Part shown: positions 43,868 to 53,281 of the stretch, piece by piece
How positions within the stretch are numbered: the stretch's first letter is position 1
How the letters are laid out: every line of letters starts with the position of its first letter
NCBI GenBank assembly: GCA_963726775.1
Contig: CAVSDL010000015.1
Coordinates: 62,001-126,000 of the forward strand
Direction of reading: 5' to 3'
DNA length: 64,000 nt
Source: CAIWHR01 sp963726775
GTDB taxonomy: Bacteria > Pseudomonadota > Gammaproteobacteria > Burkholderiales > Casimicrobiaceae
The notes under the pieces: generated by a model
Told to the model about the DNA's origin: nothing
What the model saw: the letters and a program-made list of their open reading frames with translations, nothing else
Database searches by the model: none
Translations under genes and position numbers: made by a program

Positions 43868-45901
43868 TCAGAAAACCGATGCCGATTCACGCACCATCGC
43901 GGCGGCGACGAGTTCGGCAATGTCGCGCGTTTCGATCGCGCTGTCGTTGCCAAGCGCGGCGACACCGTCGGCCATCATCGTCGCGCAATAGGGGCATGCG
44001 GTGGCGATGACGCGCGGCGCCATCGGCAACGCCTGCTCGACCCGGGTCACGTTGATCCGCTTCCCGATCGATTCCTCGAGCCACATCCGCGCCCCGCCGG
44101 CGCCGCAGCACATCGCCTTCTCCCGATTGAGCGGGAACTCCAGGGGTTCGTCGTTCGCGAGCCGGCGAAGCAGCGCGCGCGGCGCCTCGTACTCGCCGTT
44201 GTGGCGCCCGAGATAGCAGGGTTCATGGTAGATCACGCGCTCGAAGCTCGGCTCGAGCCGGATCCGCCCTTCGGCGACGAGCCGCGCGATGAGCTGCGTA
44301 TGATGGAGCACCTCCCAGTGGCCGCCGAACGCCGGATATTCGTTCTTCAGCGTGTTGAAGGCGTGCGGATCGCAGGTGACGATGCGTTTGACGCCAAGCC
44401 GGTTCAGGGTGTCGGTGAGCGTCGTGGCGAGTTGCTGGAAGAGCATCTCGTTGCCCGCGCGGCGCACACATTCGCCCGTGGAGGCCTCGGCGGCGCCAAG
44501 TATGCCGAAGCGGATGCCCGCGCACTGCAGGATCTCGACGAATGCCTTCGCGATCTTCTGGCCGCGCGCATCGAACGATTCGGCAGAGCCGACGTAAAAG
44601 AGATAATCCAGCTCCCCGACCTCATCCGCGCTGGCTATCGTCCGCACGCCCAGGTCCTTCGCCCAATCGCCACGTTCGGCGGCAGGCATCCCCCACGGAT
44701 TGCTTTGCGATTCGTAGGCGGCGAAGACGGCCTTAAGTTCGTGCGGAAATGCGCCTTCCATCATCACCTGGTGCTGGCGCATCCGGTAGAACTTGCCGAG
44801 ATGCTCGAGCTCGATGGGGCACGCCATCTCGCAGTAGCCGCACGTGGTGCATGCCCACAGCGTGTCTTCACTGATCACGCCGCCTACCAGTGGCGGCAGC
44901 GGATCTTCGGTCCCGCCCGCCGGCCAGCCGGCGACGATCGCCTCGCGCTGCGCTAGGAGATGCCGCTTGACGCTGTCGTGCACCCACTTCAACGCCAGCG
45001 GCTTGCCGGTCAGGAACGTCGGGCAGGCCTCCTTGCAGCGGCCGCATTCGGTGCAGGTAAAGGCGTCGAAGGCATCCTTCCAGATCAGGTCGCGCGCGGT
45101 GCGCACGCCGACCTTGATCTCCTCGCCTTCCGGGGCGTTCATCACGCGCTCGAGGTCGACATACGGCACGCGGTTCAACGGCCCGGGCCTGGCAAAGAAA
45201 AGACCGGGCACTCCGGTGACGATGTGGAAGTGCTCGCCCAGCGGCAGCAGCACGAGAAACCCGAACACGGTCAGCATCTGCAACCCATAGGACGCTTGAT
45301 AGCCGGTGCGCAGCGCGCCTTCGCTCCAGCCGGTCACCGTGCCGGCGAGCGCGCTGCCGACCAGGGCGAAGCTGCGCTCGTGGGCAATCCCGGAGTGCAT
45401 CACCGAGAGCAATGCGAAGCGGAAGGCGTCGAACAGGATGTCGGTGACCATGATCGCCGCGATCAGCGACAGGATGAGCACGGCCTCGCCGTTTTTCTCC
45501 AGGCGCGCGGGCTTGACGACGAAACGCCGCCAGAACGCGTAGCCAACCGCGGCCAGCACCGCCAGTTCGACAATGTCCTTGGCCGCCGCGAACAATCCAC
45601 CTGCGAGGCCGGGATACGTGAAGGTCTCGGCGTACCCGATGACGATGAGTTGCACCTTGCGCGCAAGCAGCGCGACGAAACCCAGGAAGATCACGCAGTG
45701 CATCAGCCCGGCCTTCAGATCGCCGAAGATCATGCGCGACTGCAACAGCCCGTGGACGAATACGCGTTTGACACGCGCGCCGGGGTGATCCCAGCGCACC
45801 TCGGGCTGCAGACACGCCACGATGCGGAGCTTGCGCGCGGCCAGGTATCCGAACCCGGAGAACGCCACGAGCATCAGCAGTGAAATCCCGAGTGGGCTCA
45901 T
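43868..45901 (-). CDS. Membrane-bound HdrD-like Fe-S oxidoreductase, ETF:quinone oxidoreductase (EMO)-like
   Basis: The 677-residue protein has a nitrate-reductase-gamma-like N-terminal membrane domain (helices at about 5-25, 60-85, 105-130, 150-200), then two [4Fe-4S] motifs: CTECGRCKEACP (Cys283, 286, 289, 293) and CTTCGYCEMACP (Cys351, 354, 357, 361), then a CCG domain pair (HEPCYLGRHN ... CCGAGGARMW ... CPYCATMM). This is the build of HdrDE-type and of EMO (electron-transfer-flavoprotein:methylmenaquinone oxidoreductase) proteins. Divergently adjacent to ETF-QO, it probably moves electrons between ETF and the quinone pool. Start ATG 45901 has a poor ribosome-binding site; the true start is uncertain by a few codons. 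Confidence 0.8.
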   Translation of the reverse strand: MSPLGISLLMLVAFSGFGYLAARKLRIVACLQPEVRWDHPGARVKRVFVHGLLQSRMIFGDLKAGLMHCVIFLGFVALLARKVQLIVIGYAETFTYPGLAGGLFAAAKDIVELAVLAAVGYAFWRRFVVKPARLEKNGEAVLILSLIAAIMVTDILFDAFRFALLSVMHSGIAHERSFALVGSALAGTVTGWSEGALRTGYQASYGLQMLTVFGFLVLLPLGEHFHIVTGVPGLFFARPGPLNRVPYVDLERVMNAPEGEEIKVGVRTARDLIWKDAFDAFTCTECGRCKEACPTFLTGKPLALKWVHDSVKRHLLAQREAIVAGWPAGGTEDPLPPLVGGVISEDTLWACTTCGYCEMACPIELEHLGKFYRMRQHQVMMEGAFPHELKAVFAAYESQSNPWGMPAAERGDWAKDLGVRTIASADEVGELDYLFYVGSAESFDARGQKIAKAFVEILQCAGIRFGILGAAEASTGECVRRAGNEMLFQQLATTLTDTLNRLGVKRIVTCDPHAFNTLKNEYPAFGGHWEVLHHTQLIARLVAEGRIRLEPSFERVIYHEPCYLGRHNGEYEAPRALLRRLANDEPLEFPLNREKAMCCGAGGARMWLEESIGKRINVTRVEQALPMAPRVIATACPYCATMMADGVAALGNDSAIETRDIAELVAAAMVRESASVF

Positions 45902-45969
45902 CGGTGGATGGGGTTGTGGCGGGCAATCGACTGGCCCGAATGCCAATCGCTGTGGCGGCCGCGTCATTA

Positions 45970-45975
45970 TACAAT
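45970..45975 (+). promoter_or_regulatory. Candidate -10 box before ETF-QO
   Basis: TACAAT inside TATACAAT, in the 126-base divergent space between the Fe-S protein and ETF-QO. The -35 region is not convincing. Confidence 0.35.
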
Positions 45976-46027
45976 TCGGCACTTTCGCCCGACCCGGGCG
46001 GCCTTTTCCACACACGGGACCCGAATC

Positions 46028-47686
46028 GTGCAACGCGAAGCGATGGACTACGATGTCGTGATCGTCGGCGGCGGGCCGGCGGGCCTCGCCGCCGCGATCC
46101 GGCTCAAGCAGCTCGCCTCCGCGACGGGCCAGGAGGTCTCGGTCTGCCTGCTGGAAAAAGGCTCCGAAATCGGTGCCCACATCCTTTCGGGTGCGATCAT
46201 CGACCCGCGCGCATTGAACGAGCTCGTTCCGGCATGGAAGGACAAAGGCGCGCCTCTCGACACGCCGGTGGTCGAAGATCGCTTCCTGATCCTCACGCAG
46301 CGCAAGGCGTATCGGATCCCCAACTGGTCGCTGCCGCGGCTGATGGACAACCACGGGATGTACATCGCGAGCCTCGGCAACGTCTGCCGCTGGCTCGGCA
46401 CGGAAGCCGAGTCGCTGGGCGTCGAACTCTACGCCGGTTTTCCCGCCGCCGAAATCCTCTACGACGACGGGGGTGCGGTCCGCGGCGTCGCCACCGGCGA
46501 CATGGGCGTTGCCCGGGATGGCTCGCACAAGGGTGAATACCAGCCCGGCATGGAATTGCGCGCGAAATACACGCTGTTTGCAGAGGGTTGCCGCGGATCG
46601 TTGTCGCAGGAACTGATGGCGAAGTTCAATCTGCGCGATGGCGTCGACCCGCAGAAATACGGGATCGGGATCAAGGAACTGTGGCAGGTCGCGGCCGACA
46701 AGCATCGCAAGGGACAGGTGCTGCACAGCCAGGGCTGGCCGCTCGATTCCAGGACCGGGGGCGGTTCGTTCGTCTACCATTTCGGCGACGACCTGGTTTC
46801 GGCGGGCTTCGTGGTTCACCTCAACTACGAGAACCCGCACCTGTCGCCGTACGACGAATTCCAGCGTTTCAAGACGCACCCGGCGATACGCGACACCTTC
46901 GCCGGCGGCAAGCGCCTCGCCTACGGCGCACGCGCGATCAACGAAGGCGGATTGCAGTCGGTGCCGAAGCTCGTCTTTCCCGGCGGCGCGCTGATCGGTT
47001 GCGCGGCCGGCTTCGTCAATCTGCCGCGGATCAAGGGTTCGCACAACGCGATGAAGACCGGGATGCTGGGCGCCGAGGCGGCGTTTGCCGCGCTGCACGA
47101 GGGTCGGGCGCATGACGAACTCGCGGTCTATCCGGAATCGTTCCGCAAGTCCTGGGTCTACCGGGAGCTGCACAAGGTGCGCAACGTGAAACCCGGTCTT
47201 TCCTGGGGCATGTGGGCTGGCTCCCTTCACGGCGGCATCCACATGTGGCTGAACGACATCGGACTGGGCGCGCTGGCCCCGTGGACCTTGCGGCACAACG
47301 CGCCCGACCACGAATCGTTGAGACCCGCCGCGGAAATGCCGAAGATCGAGTATCCGAAATACGACGGCACGCTGACATTCGACAAGCTCTCGTCGGTGTT
47401 CCTGTCGAATGCGAACCACGAGGAAGACCAGCCGGTCCACCTGCAATTGCGCGATCCGGCGATACCGGCGCGCGTCAATCTCGCGCTCTACGACGGTCCC
47501 GAAGCGCGTTACTGCCCGGCCGGCGTCTATGAATTTGTGCAGGCCGAAGAAGGGTCGGGCCAGCGCCTGCAGATCAATGCGCAGAACTGCGTGCACTGCA
47601 AGACCTGCGACATCAAGGACCCGCGGCAGAATATCCACTGGGTCACCCCCGAAGGCGGCGGCGGGCCGGCGTACTCGGGAATGTAA
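46028..47686 (+). CDS. Electron-transfer flavoprotein-ubiquinone oxidoreductase
   Basis: ETF-QO passes electrons from acyl-CoA dehydrogenases, via ETF, to ubiquinone. The 552-residue monotopic membrane protein has the FAD-binding GGGPAGLAAAIRLKQL start, a family-typical middle (HILSGAIIDPRALNEL, GGFVYHFGDDLVSAGFVV-like) and the C-terminal [4Fe-4S] cluster site NCVHCKTCDIKDPRQNIHW preceded by RYCPAGVYE. GTG 46028 is chosen because family members begin with a short RE-M-DYD extension; ATG 46043 is the alternative. Divergent from the membrane Fe-S protein. Confidence 0.93.
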   Translation: MQREAMDYDVVIVGGGPAGLAAAIRLKQLASATGQEVSVCLLEKGSEIGAHILSGAIIDPRALNELVPAWKDKGAPLDTPVVEDRFLILTQRKAYRIPNWSLPRLMDNHGMYIASLGNVCRWLGTEAESLGVELYAGFPAAEILYDDGGAVRGVATGDMGVARDGSHKGEYQPGMELRAKYTLFAEGCRGSLSQELMAKFNLRDGVDPQKYGIGIKELWQVAADKHRKGQVLHSQGWPLDSRTGGGSFVYHFGDDLVSAGFVVHLNYENPHLSPYDEFQRFKTHPAIRDTFAGGKRLAYGARAINEGGLQSVPKLVFPGGALIGCAAGFVNLPRIKGSHNAMKTGMLGAEAAFAALHEGRAHDELAVYPESFRKSWVYRELHKVRNVKPGLSWGMWAGSLHGGIHMWLNDIGLGALAPWTLRHNAPDHESLRPAAEMPKIEYPKYDGTLTFDKLSSVFLSNANHEEDQPVHLQLRDPAIPARVNLALYDGPEARYCPAGVYEFVQAEEGSGQRLQINAQNCVHCKTCDIKDPRQNIHWVTPEGGGGPAYSGM

Positions 47687-47705
47687 GAGTCGCTGCCCCG
47701 CCAAC

Positions 47706-47732
47706 AAAAAAGGGCCGGCAAGATGCCGGCCC
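47706..47732 (-). terminator. Rho-independent terminator of the lipoprotein gene
   Basis: A 9-bp GC-rich stem (GGGCCGGCA and its complement) with a 3-base loop, followed on the minus strand by TTTTTT (AAAAAA at 47706-47711 on the + strand). It ends the gene at 47767-48255 and may also block read-through from ETF-QO. Confidence 0.85.
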
Positions 47733-47766
47733 CTGATCGAACGGAGTCGCTTTTCGCAGGCGCCCG

Positions 47767-48255
47767 TCAGCTGCCCAGATGCACCTGGTACTGCGCGCCG
47801 GACGACATCGTGCACGTGCCAGCGCCCTGGTACGGACTCGTCATCTTGTATTCGCAACTCATGTACGTACCGCGCGGGCCGTAGGCGCTGGCCACGCCGC
47901 GGCGGTCGTCGCCGGAAACACGCGTCGCTTCGCCGGTGAGGAGCTCGCCCTTGTAATCCATCTGGAATCGGCCCTTGCCGGTCATCATGTTGGTGACCGT
48001 TCCGGAGATCATGCCGGTCTGCGTGGCGAGTTCGTTGGACGGGTACAGCCGCGCGTAAAGCGTGGCCGGTGCCGGACCGCCGGCAACCACCGGGGGCGGA
48101 GGAACAACGGCGTACCCGTGCGCGGCGGACGCGGCCGGATAGGGGTACGGGTAGAGAGGTGTGCCGTCGGGCGCCATTGGAATGACATAGCAACCCGTCA
48201 GGACGATCGTCGGTACCGCGATGGCGGCAGCGAGTCGCTTCGAGATGCTGAGCAT
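47767..48255 (-). CDS. Lipoprotein of unknown function
   Basis: The 162-residue product has a lipoprotein signal peptide (LTGC, Cys22), then a Pro/Tyr-rich stretch of about 30 residues (DGTPLYPYPYPAAS, VVPPPPVV), and a C-terminal beta-rich domain with two Cys (MSCEYK, GTCTMS) likely to form a disulfide. I recognise no family; the end is similar to small periplasmic proteins with a beta-barrel or Ig-like fold. AAGGACA is the ribosome-binding site; a terminator follows at 47706. Confidence 0.75.
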   Translation of the reverse strand: MLSISKRLAAAIAVPTIVLTGCYVIPMAPDGTPLYPYPYPAASAAHGYAVVPPPPVVAGGPAPATLYARLYPSNELATQTGMISGTVTNMMTGKGRFQMDYKGELLTGEATRVSGDDRRGVASAYGPRGTYMSCEYKMTSPYQGAGTCTMSSGAQYQVHLGS

Positions 48256-48486
48256 GGGGTTGTCCTTGCGATGTGGAGCGGGCACATGCCCGCGATGCCA
48301 CCATCGGGCGAGTCGCCCCGCGGCGTCCAGCCCCATCTCGAAGGTGTAACGACATGCTACCGCAGGTCGCTCGCCACGCTACCGGCGGCGCTACGCCTCC
48401 GGAAACGCAATCGACGCCCGGAGGTGCCCCGGTGCCGCCGCCGGCTGCAATCGAGCACCGCGCAGCATGCCCAGGCCGTCCGCCGG

Positions 48487-49275
48487 CTACGTGCCGCGAT
48501 CCAGCATGGGATTCAGGAGCCGCCCGACGGGGACGGGATCCCGACCGTCACGCCGTAGCCTGCGGAAAGCGCGCGGCTCCCACGGACGGATCGCCAGCAG
48601 CATGCTCGTTCCCTGCCGTTCCGGCAGAGGCAAGGACCGGTCCGCGTCGTGCAGGTCCGCGAAATCCCCGGCGACTTTGCGCATGCGCGCGATGACTTCG
48701 GCGGTGCCCTTGCGCGAAAGCATGCCGCTCACGAACAGGAACAACTCGCCCGGACGTTGAAACTTGCTCGACAGATACTCGGCCTCCACACGGGCGCGGA
48801 AGTAGCGCTGGATCGGCCCGTCCGGCAACCATGAAAACGTGCGGCTGATCAGCGGACGGATGCGGTTTCCCGCCTGCAGCTCGATGATTCGGCGTCGGTC
48901 GAGCCGCGTCAGGTATCTGATGCATTCCGCGCGCGGGAGATCGTAGGTTTCGACGATCTGCTCGAATGTCCAGTTGCCGACCGCGCACAACGCCACCAGC
49001 ATGAGCTTCGGGTCGGAGACGATCTCCTCCTCCTGCACGACCGTGAGGTGCTTCATTCCGGCATCGTCGGCGGTGAGTGCGTGCGCCAGTTCGCCGAAAT
49101 CGATCCGGGCCACCTGGCAGACGTCCTGCAGCCGCTGCAGCGTGAAATCGCGGCGGGAGAACATGCGTTTGACGCTGGCCTCGCTCAACCCGAGCCCCGC
49201 TGCCACCGTGGCGTAGGTGATCCCCTTGCCCTTCAGCATGCGCTTCAGCGCATCGACCAGCGTCACCGCGAGCAT
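48487..49275 (-). CDS. XRE-family DNA-binding protein
   Basis: The 262-residue protein starts with a helix-turn-helix of the Cro/C1 type (residues 5-60: KGITYATVAAGLGLSEASVKRMFSRR region), which recognises DNA. The rest (80-250) is a helical domain with no named match; it holds LMLVALCAVGNWTFEQIVETYDLPR and PLISRTFSWLPDGP and may sense a ligand or dimerise. The C-terminal 25 residues are Arg-rich. Which genes it controls cannot be read; the ROK kinase and the lipoprotein are the neighbours. ATG 49275. Confidence 0.75.
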   Translation of the reverse strand: MLAVTLVDALKRMLKGKGITYATVAAGLGLSEASVKRMFSRRDFTLQRLQDVCQVARIDFGELAHALTADDAGMKHLTVVQEEEIVSDPKLMLVALCAVGNWTFEQIVETYDLPRAECIRYLTRLDRRRIIELQAGNRIRPLISRTFSWLPDGPIQRYFRARVEAEYLSSKFQRPGELFLFVSGMLSRKGTAEVIARMRKVAGDFADLHDADRSLPLPERQGTSMLLAIRPWEPRAFRRLRRDGRDPVPVGRLLNPMLDRGT

Positions 49276-49416
49276 GGCCCCCTCCGCGTGAGCGCCGCCT
49301 TCTGCGGGCGGCCGTGCGTCTATTGAACCACGTCGCGGCGCGGCGCGGGCAGCGGCGCGGGCAACGCCGGGAGGCTGCCGATATCGTTCGCGGCCACGCC
49401 GCAGCCGCAAATGCCG

Positions 49417-50332
49417 CTATTCGGCAGCCCATAACCAGGCCGCGCCGCGGACGCCGCTCGAATCTCCGTGCACGTGCTGCATGAGGCGGGTGTCGACGCG
49501 GTCGGAAAAGACCCACGCCCCCCAGATTCCCGGTATCCGCGCGTAGAGCCGCCGGATGTTTGCCAGTCCGCCACCCAGCACGATGACATCGGGATCGAGG
49601 ATGTTGATCACGTGGGCCAGCGCGCGCGCCAGACGCTCTTCGAAGCGCGAGAGCGTCGCGTCGCACGCGCCGTCTCCGCTGCCGGCGCGCGCGGCGATGT
49701 CCTGCGATGTCACCGGCTCGCCGGTCACGCGCAGGTGATCGCGCTCGATCCCCGGCCCCGAGACGAACGTCTCGATGCACCCTGACCGCCCGCAGAAGCA
49801 AGCCGGTCCGGGACGCTCGTCGTCACCCGGCCACGGCAGCGGGTTGTGACCCCACTCGCCGGCGATCGCATTGGGTCCATCGAGTACGTGTCCATGCACG
49901 GCAATGCCGCCGCCGACGCCCGTTCCGAGAATGACGCCGAAGACAACCGCGGCGCCCTGGCCGGCGCCATCGGTGGCCTCGGACAGCGCAAAGCAGTTGG
50001 CGTCATTGGTGATGCGTACCTCGCGTTCAAGCGCCGCTTCGAGATCGTGCTTGATCGGCTGGCCGTTGAGGCATACCGAATTCGATCCGCGCAGGAATTT
50101 CGTCGCCCGCGAGATCGAGCCCGGCGTGCCGATCCCGACCGTGCCCGACACGCCGAGCTCCCGCTCCGCGTCGCGGACGAGGGCGGCCACGGCGGCAATC
50201 GTGGCGCGGTAATCGGTACGCGGGGTCGGCACTCGACGCCGCAGGAGTTCGGCGCCGTTCGAATTCGAGGGCGACGATTTCGATCTTGCTGCCGCCGAGA
50301 TCGACACCCAGTCTTAGGTGATTGTTTTTCAT
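49417..50332 (-). pseudogene. ROK-family sugar kinase, broken by a one-base frameshift
   Basis: The protein is a ROK kinase (fructokinase/N-acetylglucosamine kinase type): N-terminal ATP motif LGVDLGGSKIEIVAL from ATG 50332, then, after a frame change near 50258-50266, AELLRRRVPTPR, VGIGTPGSI, NDANCFALSEA, the zinc motif (ACFCGRSGCIETFVSG; a Cys-rich site typical of ROK) and GGGLANI. Frame 1 stops making sense after ALEF; the rest lies in the frame one base further, so one extra base is present. It could be a sequencing error, a decaying gene or, less likely, programmed +1 shifting. Confidence 0.8.
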
Positions 50333-50769
50333 GGCAATTTTTCCATGTAGGTGCGGAAATCGGCACGGCGCCCCGCACGAGCACGAGTGACGTCCACCGA
50401 CGTTTCACACCGAATCCGCGGCGAATTTGTTTACTTTCCCATGCGCCACGCATCTTCGGCAATCGAACTCCGGTGCCAATGCGGATTGCGCTCTCCGGAC
50501 CAAGGCGTTCCCGCAGCCCGCTGCACCGATGATCCCGAGTGCAGCGTTCGCTGGGCGGCGCCGGTGTCGGATGCCGCGATTGCATGCCACAAGCGGCGGG
50601 CCCATCGGAAACCACCGGGGGAGGATGTAGACTGCATCCGCGGGATCGTCGTGGCCTCAGGGCCGCCCGCTTCCTGGTCCCGACCCCCTCGCGCAATGAC
50701 AACGTATAGCGTCAAGCCCGACTCCTGCCCGCGCGCACTTCCGGCACGCGAGACATTCCGGAAGATCGC
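50333..50769. other. Intergenic region between the ROK kinase and the glycogen operon
   Basis: About 435 bases with no supported gene. It must contain the divergent promoters of the ROK kinase and glgP. A short AT-rich block (GAATTTGTTTACTTTCCC, around 50425-50442) is the only clear compositional feature; no operator is recognised. Confidence 0.45.
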
Positions 50770-53271
50770 ATGACGGCGGAGCGCGCCATCCGGACCGGCG
50801 CGGCGCGTGGCGACGCCGGCCATGCCGACGGCGCGCCGACCGGCGACGCCGTGGCCGCGTTCCGCACCGCGATCCTGGAAAAGCTCACCTACATGGTCGG
50901 CAAGGATCCCGAGCATGCGCGCGACCACGACTGGCTCGTCGCCACCGCGCTCGCCACGCGCGACCGGATCGTCGACCGGTGGGTGGAGGCAACGCGCAGG
51001 ACCTATCGCGACGGGCGCAAGCGCGTCTACTACTTCTCTCTCGAATTCCTGATCGGGCGCCTGCTCTTCGACGCGCTCGGCAACCTCGGCCTCACCGCCA
51101 CGGCACGTGCGGCGCTGCGCGATCTGGACGTCGATCTCGACCGGCTTCGCAAACTCGAACCCGACGCGGCGCTCGGCAACGGCGGCCTGGGACGCCTCGC
51201 CGCCTGCTTCATGGAGAGCATGTCGACATTGGCCATACCGGCGCACGGCTATGGCATCCGCTACGACCACGGCATCTTTCGGCAGGTGCTGAAGGATGGC
51301 TGGCAGATCGAACTGCCCGAGGATTGGCTGTCGTCGGGCAATCCGTGGGAATTCGAGCGGCCGGAAGTCGCGTACACGATCGGTTTCGGCGGCACCGTCG
51401 ACATCGTCGCGAACGCCGATGGGACGACGCGCCATGAGTGGGATCCGGCGGAAAGCGTCAACGCAGTGGCTTACGACACGCCGATCACCGGCTGGCGCGG
51501 GCGGCACGTCAACACGTTGCGGCTATGGTCCGCCCGCGCGACGGACCCGCTCAAGCTCGAGGACTTCAACCGCGGCGACCATGTGGGAGCACTGGCCGAC
51601 CGCGTGCGCCTCGAGGCGATTTCGCGGGTGCTCTATCCCAGCGACGAAACGGCGGCCGGGCACGAACTGCGCCTGCGTCAGGAGTATTTCTTCGCCTCGG
51701 CCTCGCTGCAGGATCTGCTGCGCCGGCACAAGCAGCAGCACGGCGATCTCGCCACGCTCGCCGATCACGTGGCGATCCAGCTCAACGACACGCACCCGGC
51801 GATCGCCATCCCGGAATTGATGCGCCTGCTCGTCGACCTCAACGGGATGTCGTGGGAGCGCGCGTGGACGATCACCACCGCGGTCTTCAACTACACGAAC
51901 CACACGCTGCTGCCGGAGGCTCTGGAAACCTGGCCGGTGCCGCTGATCGAGGGCCTGCTGCCGCGGCACATGCAGATCATCTATCTCATCAACGCTTTCC
52001 ACCTCGACGCCCGACGCGCCGAACGCAGCGAAGACGATGATTTCCTTTCGTCGGTCTCGATGATCGGCGAGAACGGCGGCCGCCACGTGCGCATGGGGCA
52101 CCTTGCGTTTCTCGGATCCCGCCGCGTCAACGGCGTCTCGGCGCTGCACACCGGACTCATGCGGCAGACGGTGTTTCGCGATCTGCACGCGCTGAACCCC
52201 GACCGCATCGTCAACAAGACCAACGGGATCTCGTTTCGCCGTTGGCTCTATCAGGCGAACCCGGGGCTCACGGAACTCGCCGTCGACGCCATCGGGCCGC
52301 AGTTTCTCGATGACGCGACGGAACTTGCAAGACTCGCGCCGCTGGCCGGCGACGCCGCATTCCGGGACCGTTTCGCCGCGGTGCGCCGCGCGAACAAGGT
52401 GGCGCTGGCGCGGCTCATCGCCGGCCAGCTCGGCACGAGTGTGGATCCCGACGCGATGTTCGACGTGCAGATCAAGCGCATCCACGAGTACAAGCGGCAG
52501 CTCCTCAACATCCTCGAAACGATCGCCCTGTACGACGCGATGCGCGCGCACCCGACGCGGGACTGGGTGCCGCGGGTGAAGGTCTTCGCCGGCAAGGCGG
52601 CTGCCGGCTACCATCAGGCGAAGCTCATCATCAAGCTCGCCACCGACGTCGCGCGCGTCGTCAACGGCGACCCCGCGGTGCGCGGGCGCCTCAAGGTCGT
52701 GTTCCTGCCCAACTACAACGTGAGCCTCGCCGAGGCGATCATCCCCGCCGCCGATCTGTCCGAGCAGATTTCGACGGCCGGCATGGAGGCTTCCGGAACG
52801 GGGAACATGAAGTTCGCGCTGAACGGGGCGCTCACGATCGGGACGCTGGATGGCGCGAACATCGAGATTCGCGACCGCGTCGGCGCGGCGAACATCTTCA
52901 TCTTCGGCCTCACCGCCGACGAGGTTGCCGAGCGCCGCCGCGCGGGAATCGACGCTACCGCGACCCTTGCCGCGTCGCACGCGCTCGCCGATGTGCTCGA
53001 TGCCCTGGAGTCGGGCGTCTTTTCGCCGGACGACGGCACGCGCTATCGCCAGCTGGCGGACGGCCTTCGGCATCGCGACTATTTCATGGTCGCCGCCGAC
53101 TTCGACGCCTACCGGGCGGCACAGCACGCGGTCGCCGTCCTCTGGCAGGACAAGGCAGCGTGGTGGCAGCGGGCGATACTCAATACCGCAAGCGTCGGCT
53201 GGTTCTCGGCCGACCGCGCAATCCTCGAATATGCACGCGAGATCTGGCAAGCCGACCCGTCGCCCGGCTGA
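50770..53271 (+). CDS. glgP: Glycogen phosphorylase
   Basis: GlgP phosphorolyses alpha-1,4 bonds of glycogen to glucose-1-phosphate with PLP. The 833-residue product has usual length. The N-terminal region shows YYFSLEFLIGRLL and ALGNGGLGRLAACFMES; the PLP lysine is Lys681 in GNMKFALNGAL, after ASGTG; the phosphate-binding KRIHEYKRQLLN motif is near residue 575. It starts the operon glgP-glgB-glgC-glgA-glgX/malQ; glgB begins 10 bases after its stop. Confidence 0.95.
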   Translation: MTAERAIRTGAARGDAGHADGAPTGDAVAAFRTAILEKLTYMVGKDPEHARDHDWLVATALATRDRIVDRWVEATRRTYRDGRKRVYYFSLEFLIGRLLFDALGNLGLTATARAALRDLDVDLDRLRKLEPDAALGNGGLGRLAACFMESMSTLAIPAHGYGIRYDHGIFRQVLKDGWQIELPEDWLSSGNPWEFERPEVAYTIGFGGTVDIVANADGTTRHEWDPAESVNAVAYDTPITGWRGRHVNTLRLWSARATDPLKLEDFNRGDHVGALADRVRLEAISRVLYPSDETAAGHELRLRQEYFFASASLQDLLRRHKQQHGDLATLADHVAIQLNDTHPAIAIPELMRLLVDLNGMSWERAWTITTAVFNYTNHTLLPEALETWPVPLIEGLLPRHMQIIYLINAFHLDARRAERSEDDDFLSSVSMIGENGGRHVRMGHLAFLGSRRVNGVSALHTGLMRQTVFRDLHALNPDRIVNKTNGISFRRWLYQANPGLTELAVDAIGPQFLDDATELARLAPLAGDAAFRDRFAAVRRANKVALARLIAGQLGTSVDPDAMFDVQIKRIHEYKRQLLNILETIALYDAMRAHPTRDWVPRVKVFAGKAAAGYHQAKLIIKLATDVARVVNGDPAVRGRLKVVFLPNYNVSLAEAIIPAADLSEQISTAGMEASGTGNMKFALNGALTIGTLDGANIEIRDRVGAANIFIFGLTADEVAERRRAGIDATATLAASHALADVLDALESGVFSPDDGTRYRQLADGLRHRDYFMVAADFDAYRAAQHAVAVLWQDKAAWWQRAILNTASVGWFSADRAILEYAREIWQADPSPG

Positions 53272-53281
53272 CGCACCGCGG

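Noticed and set aside
45902..48355. Upstream extension of the membrane Fe-S protein frame across ETF-QO
   Set aside because: The frame is open by chance; the extension lies antisense to ETF-QO and the family N-terminus starts at 45901.
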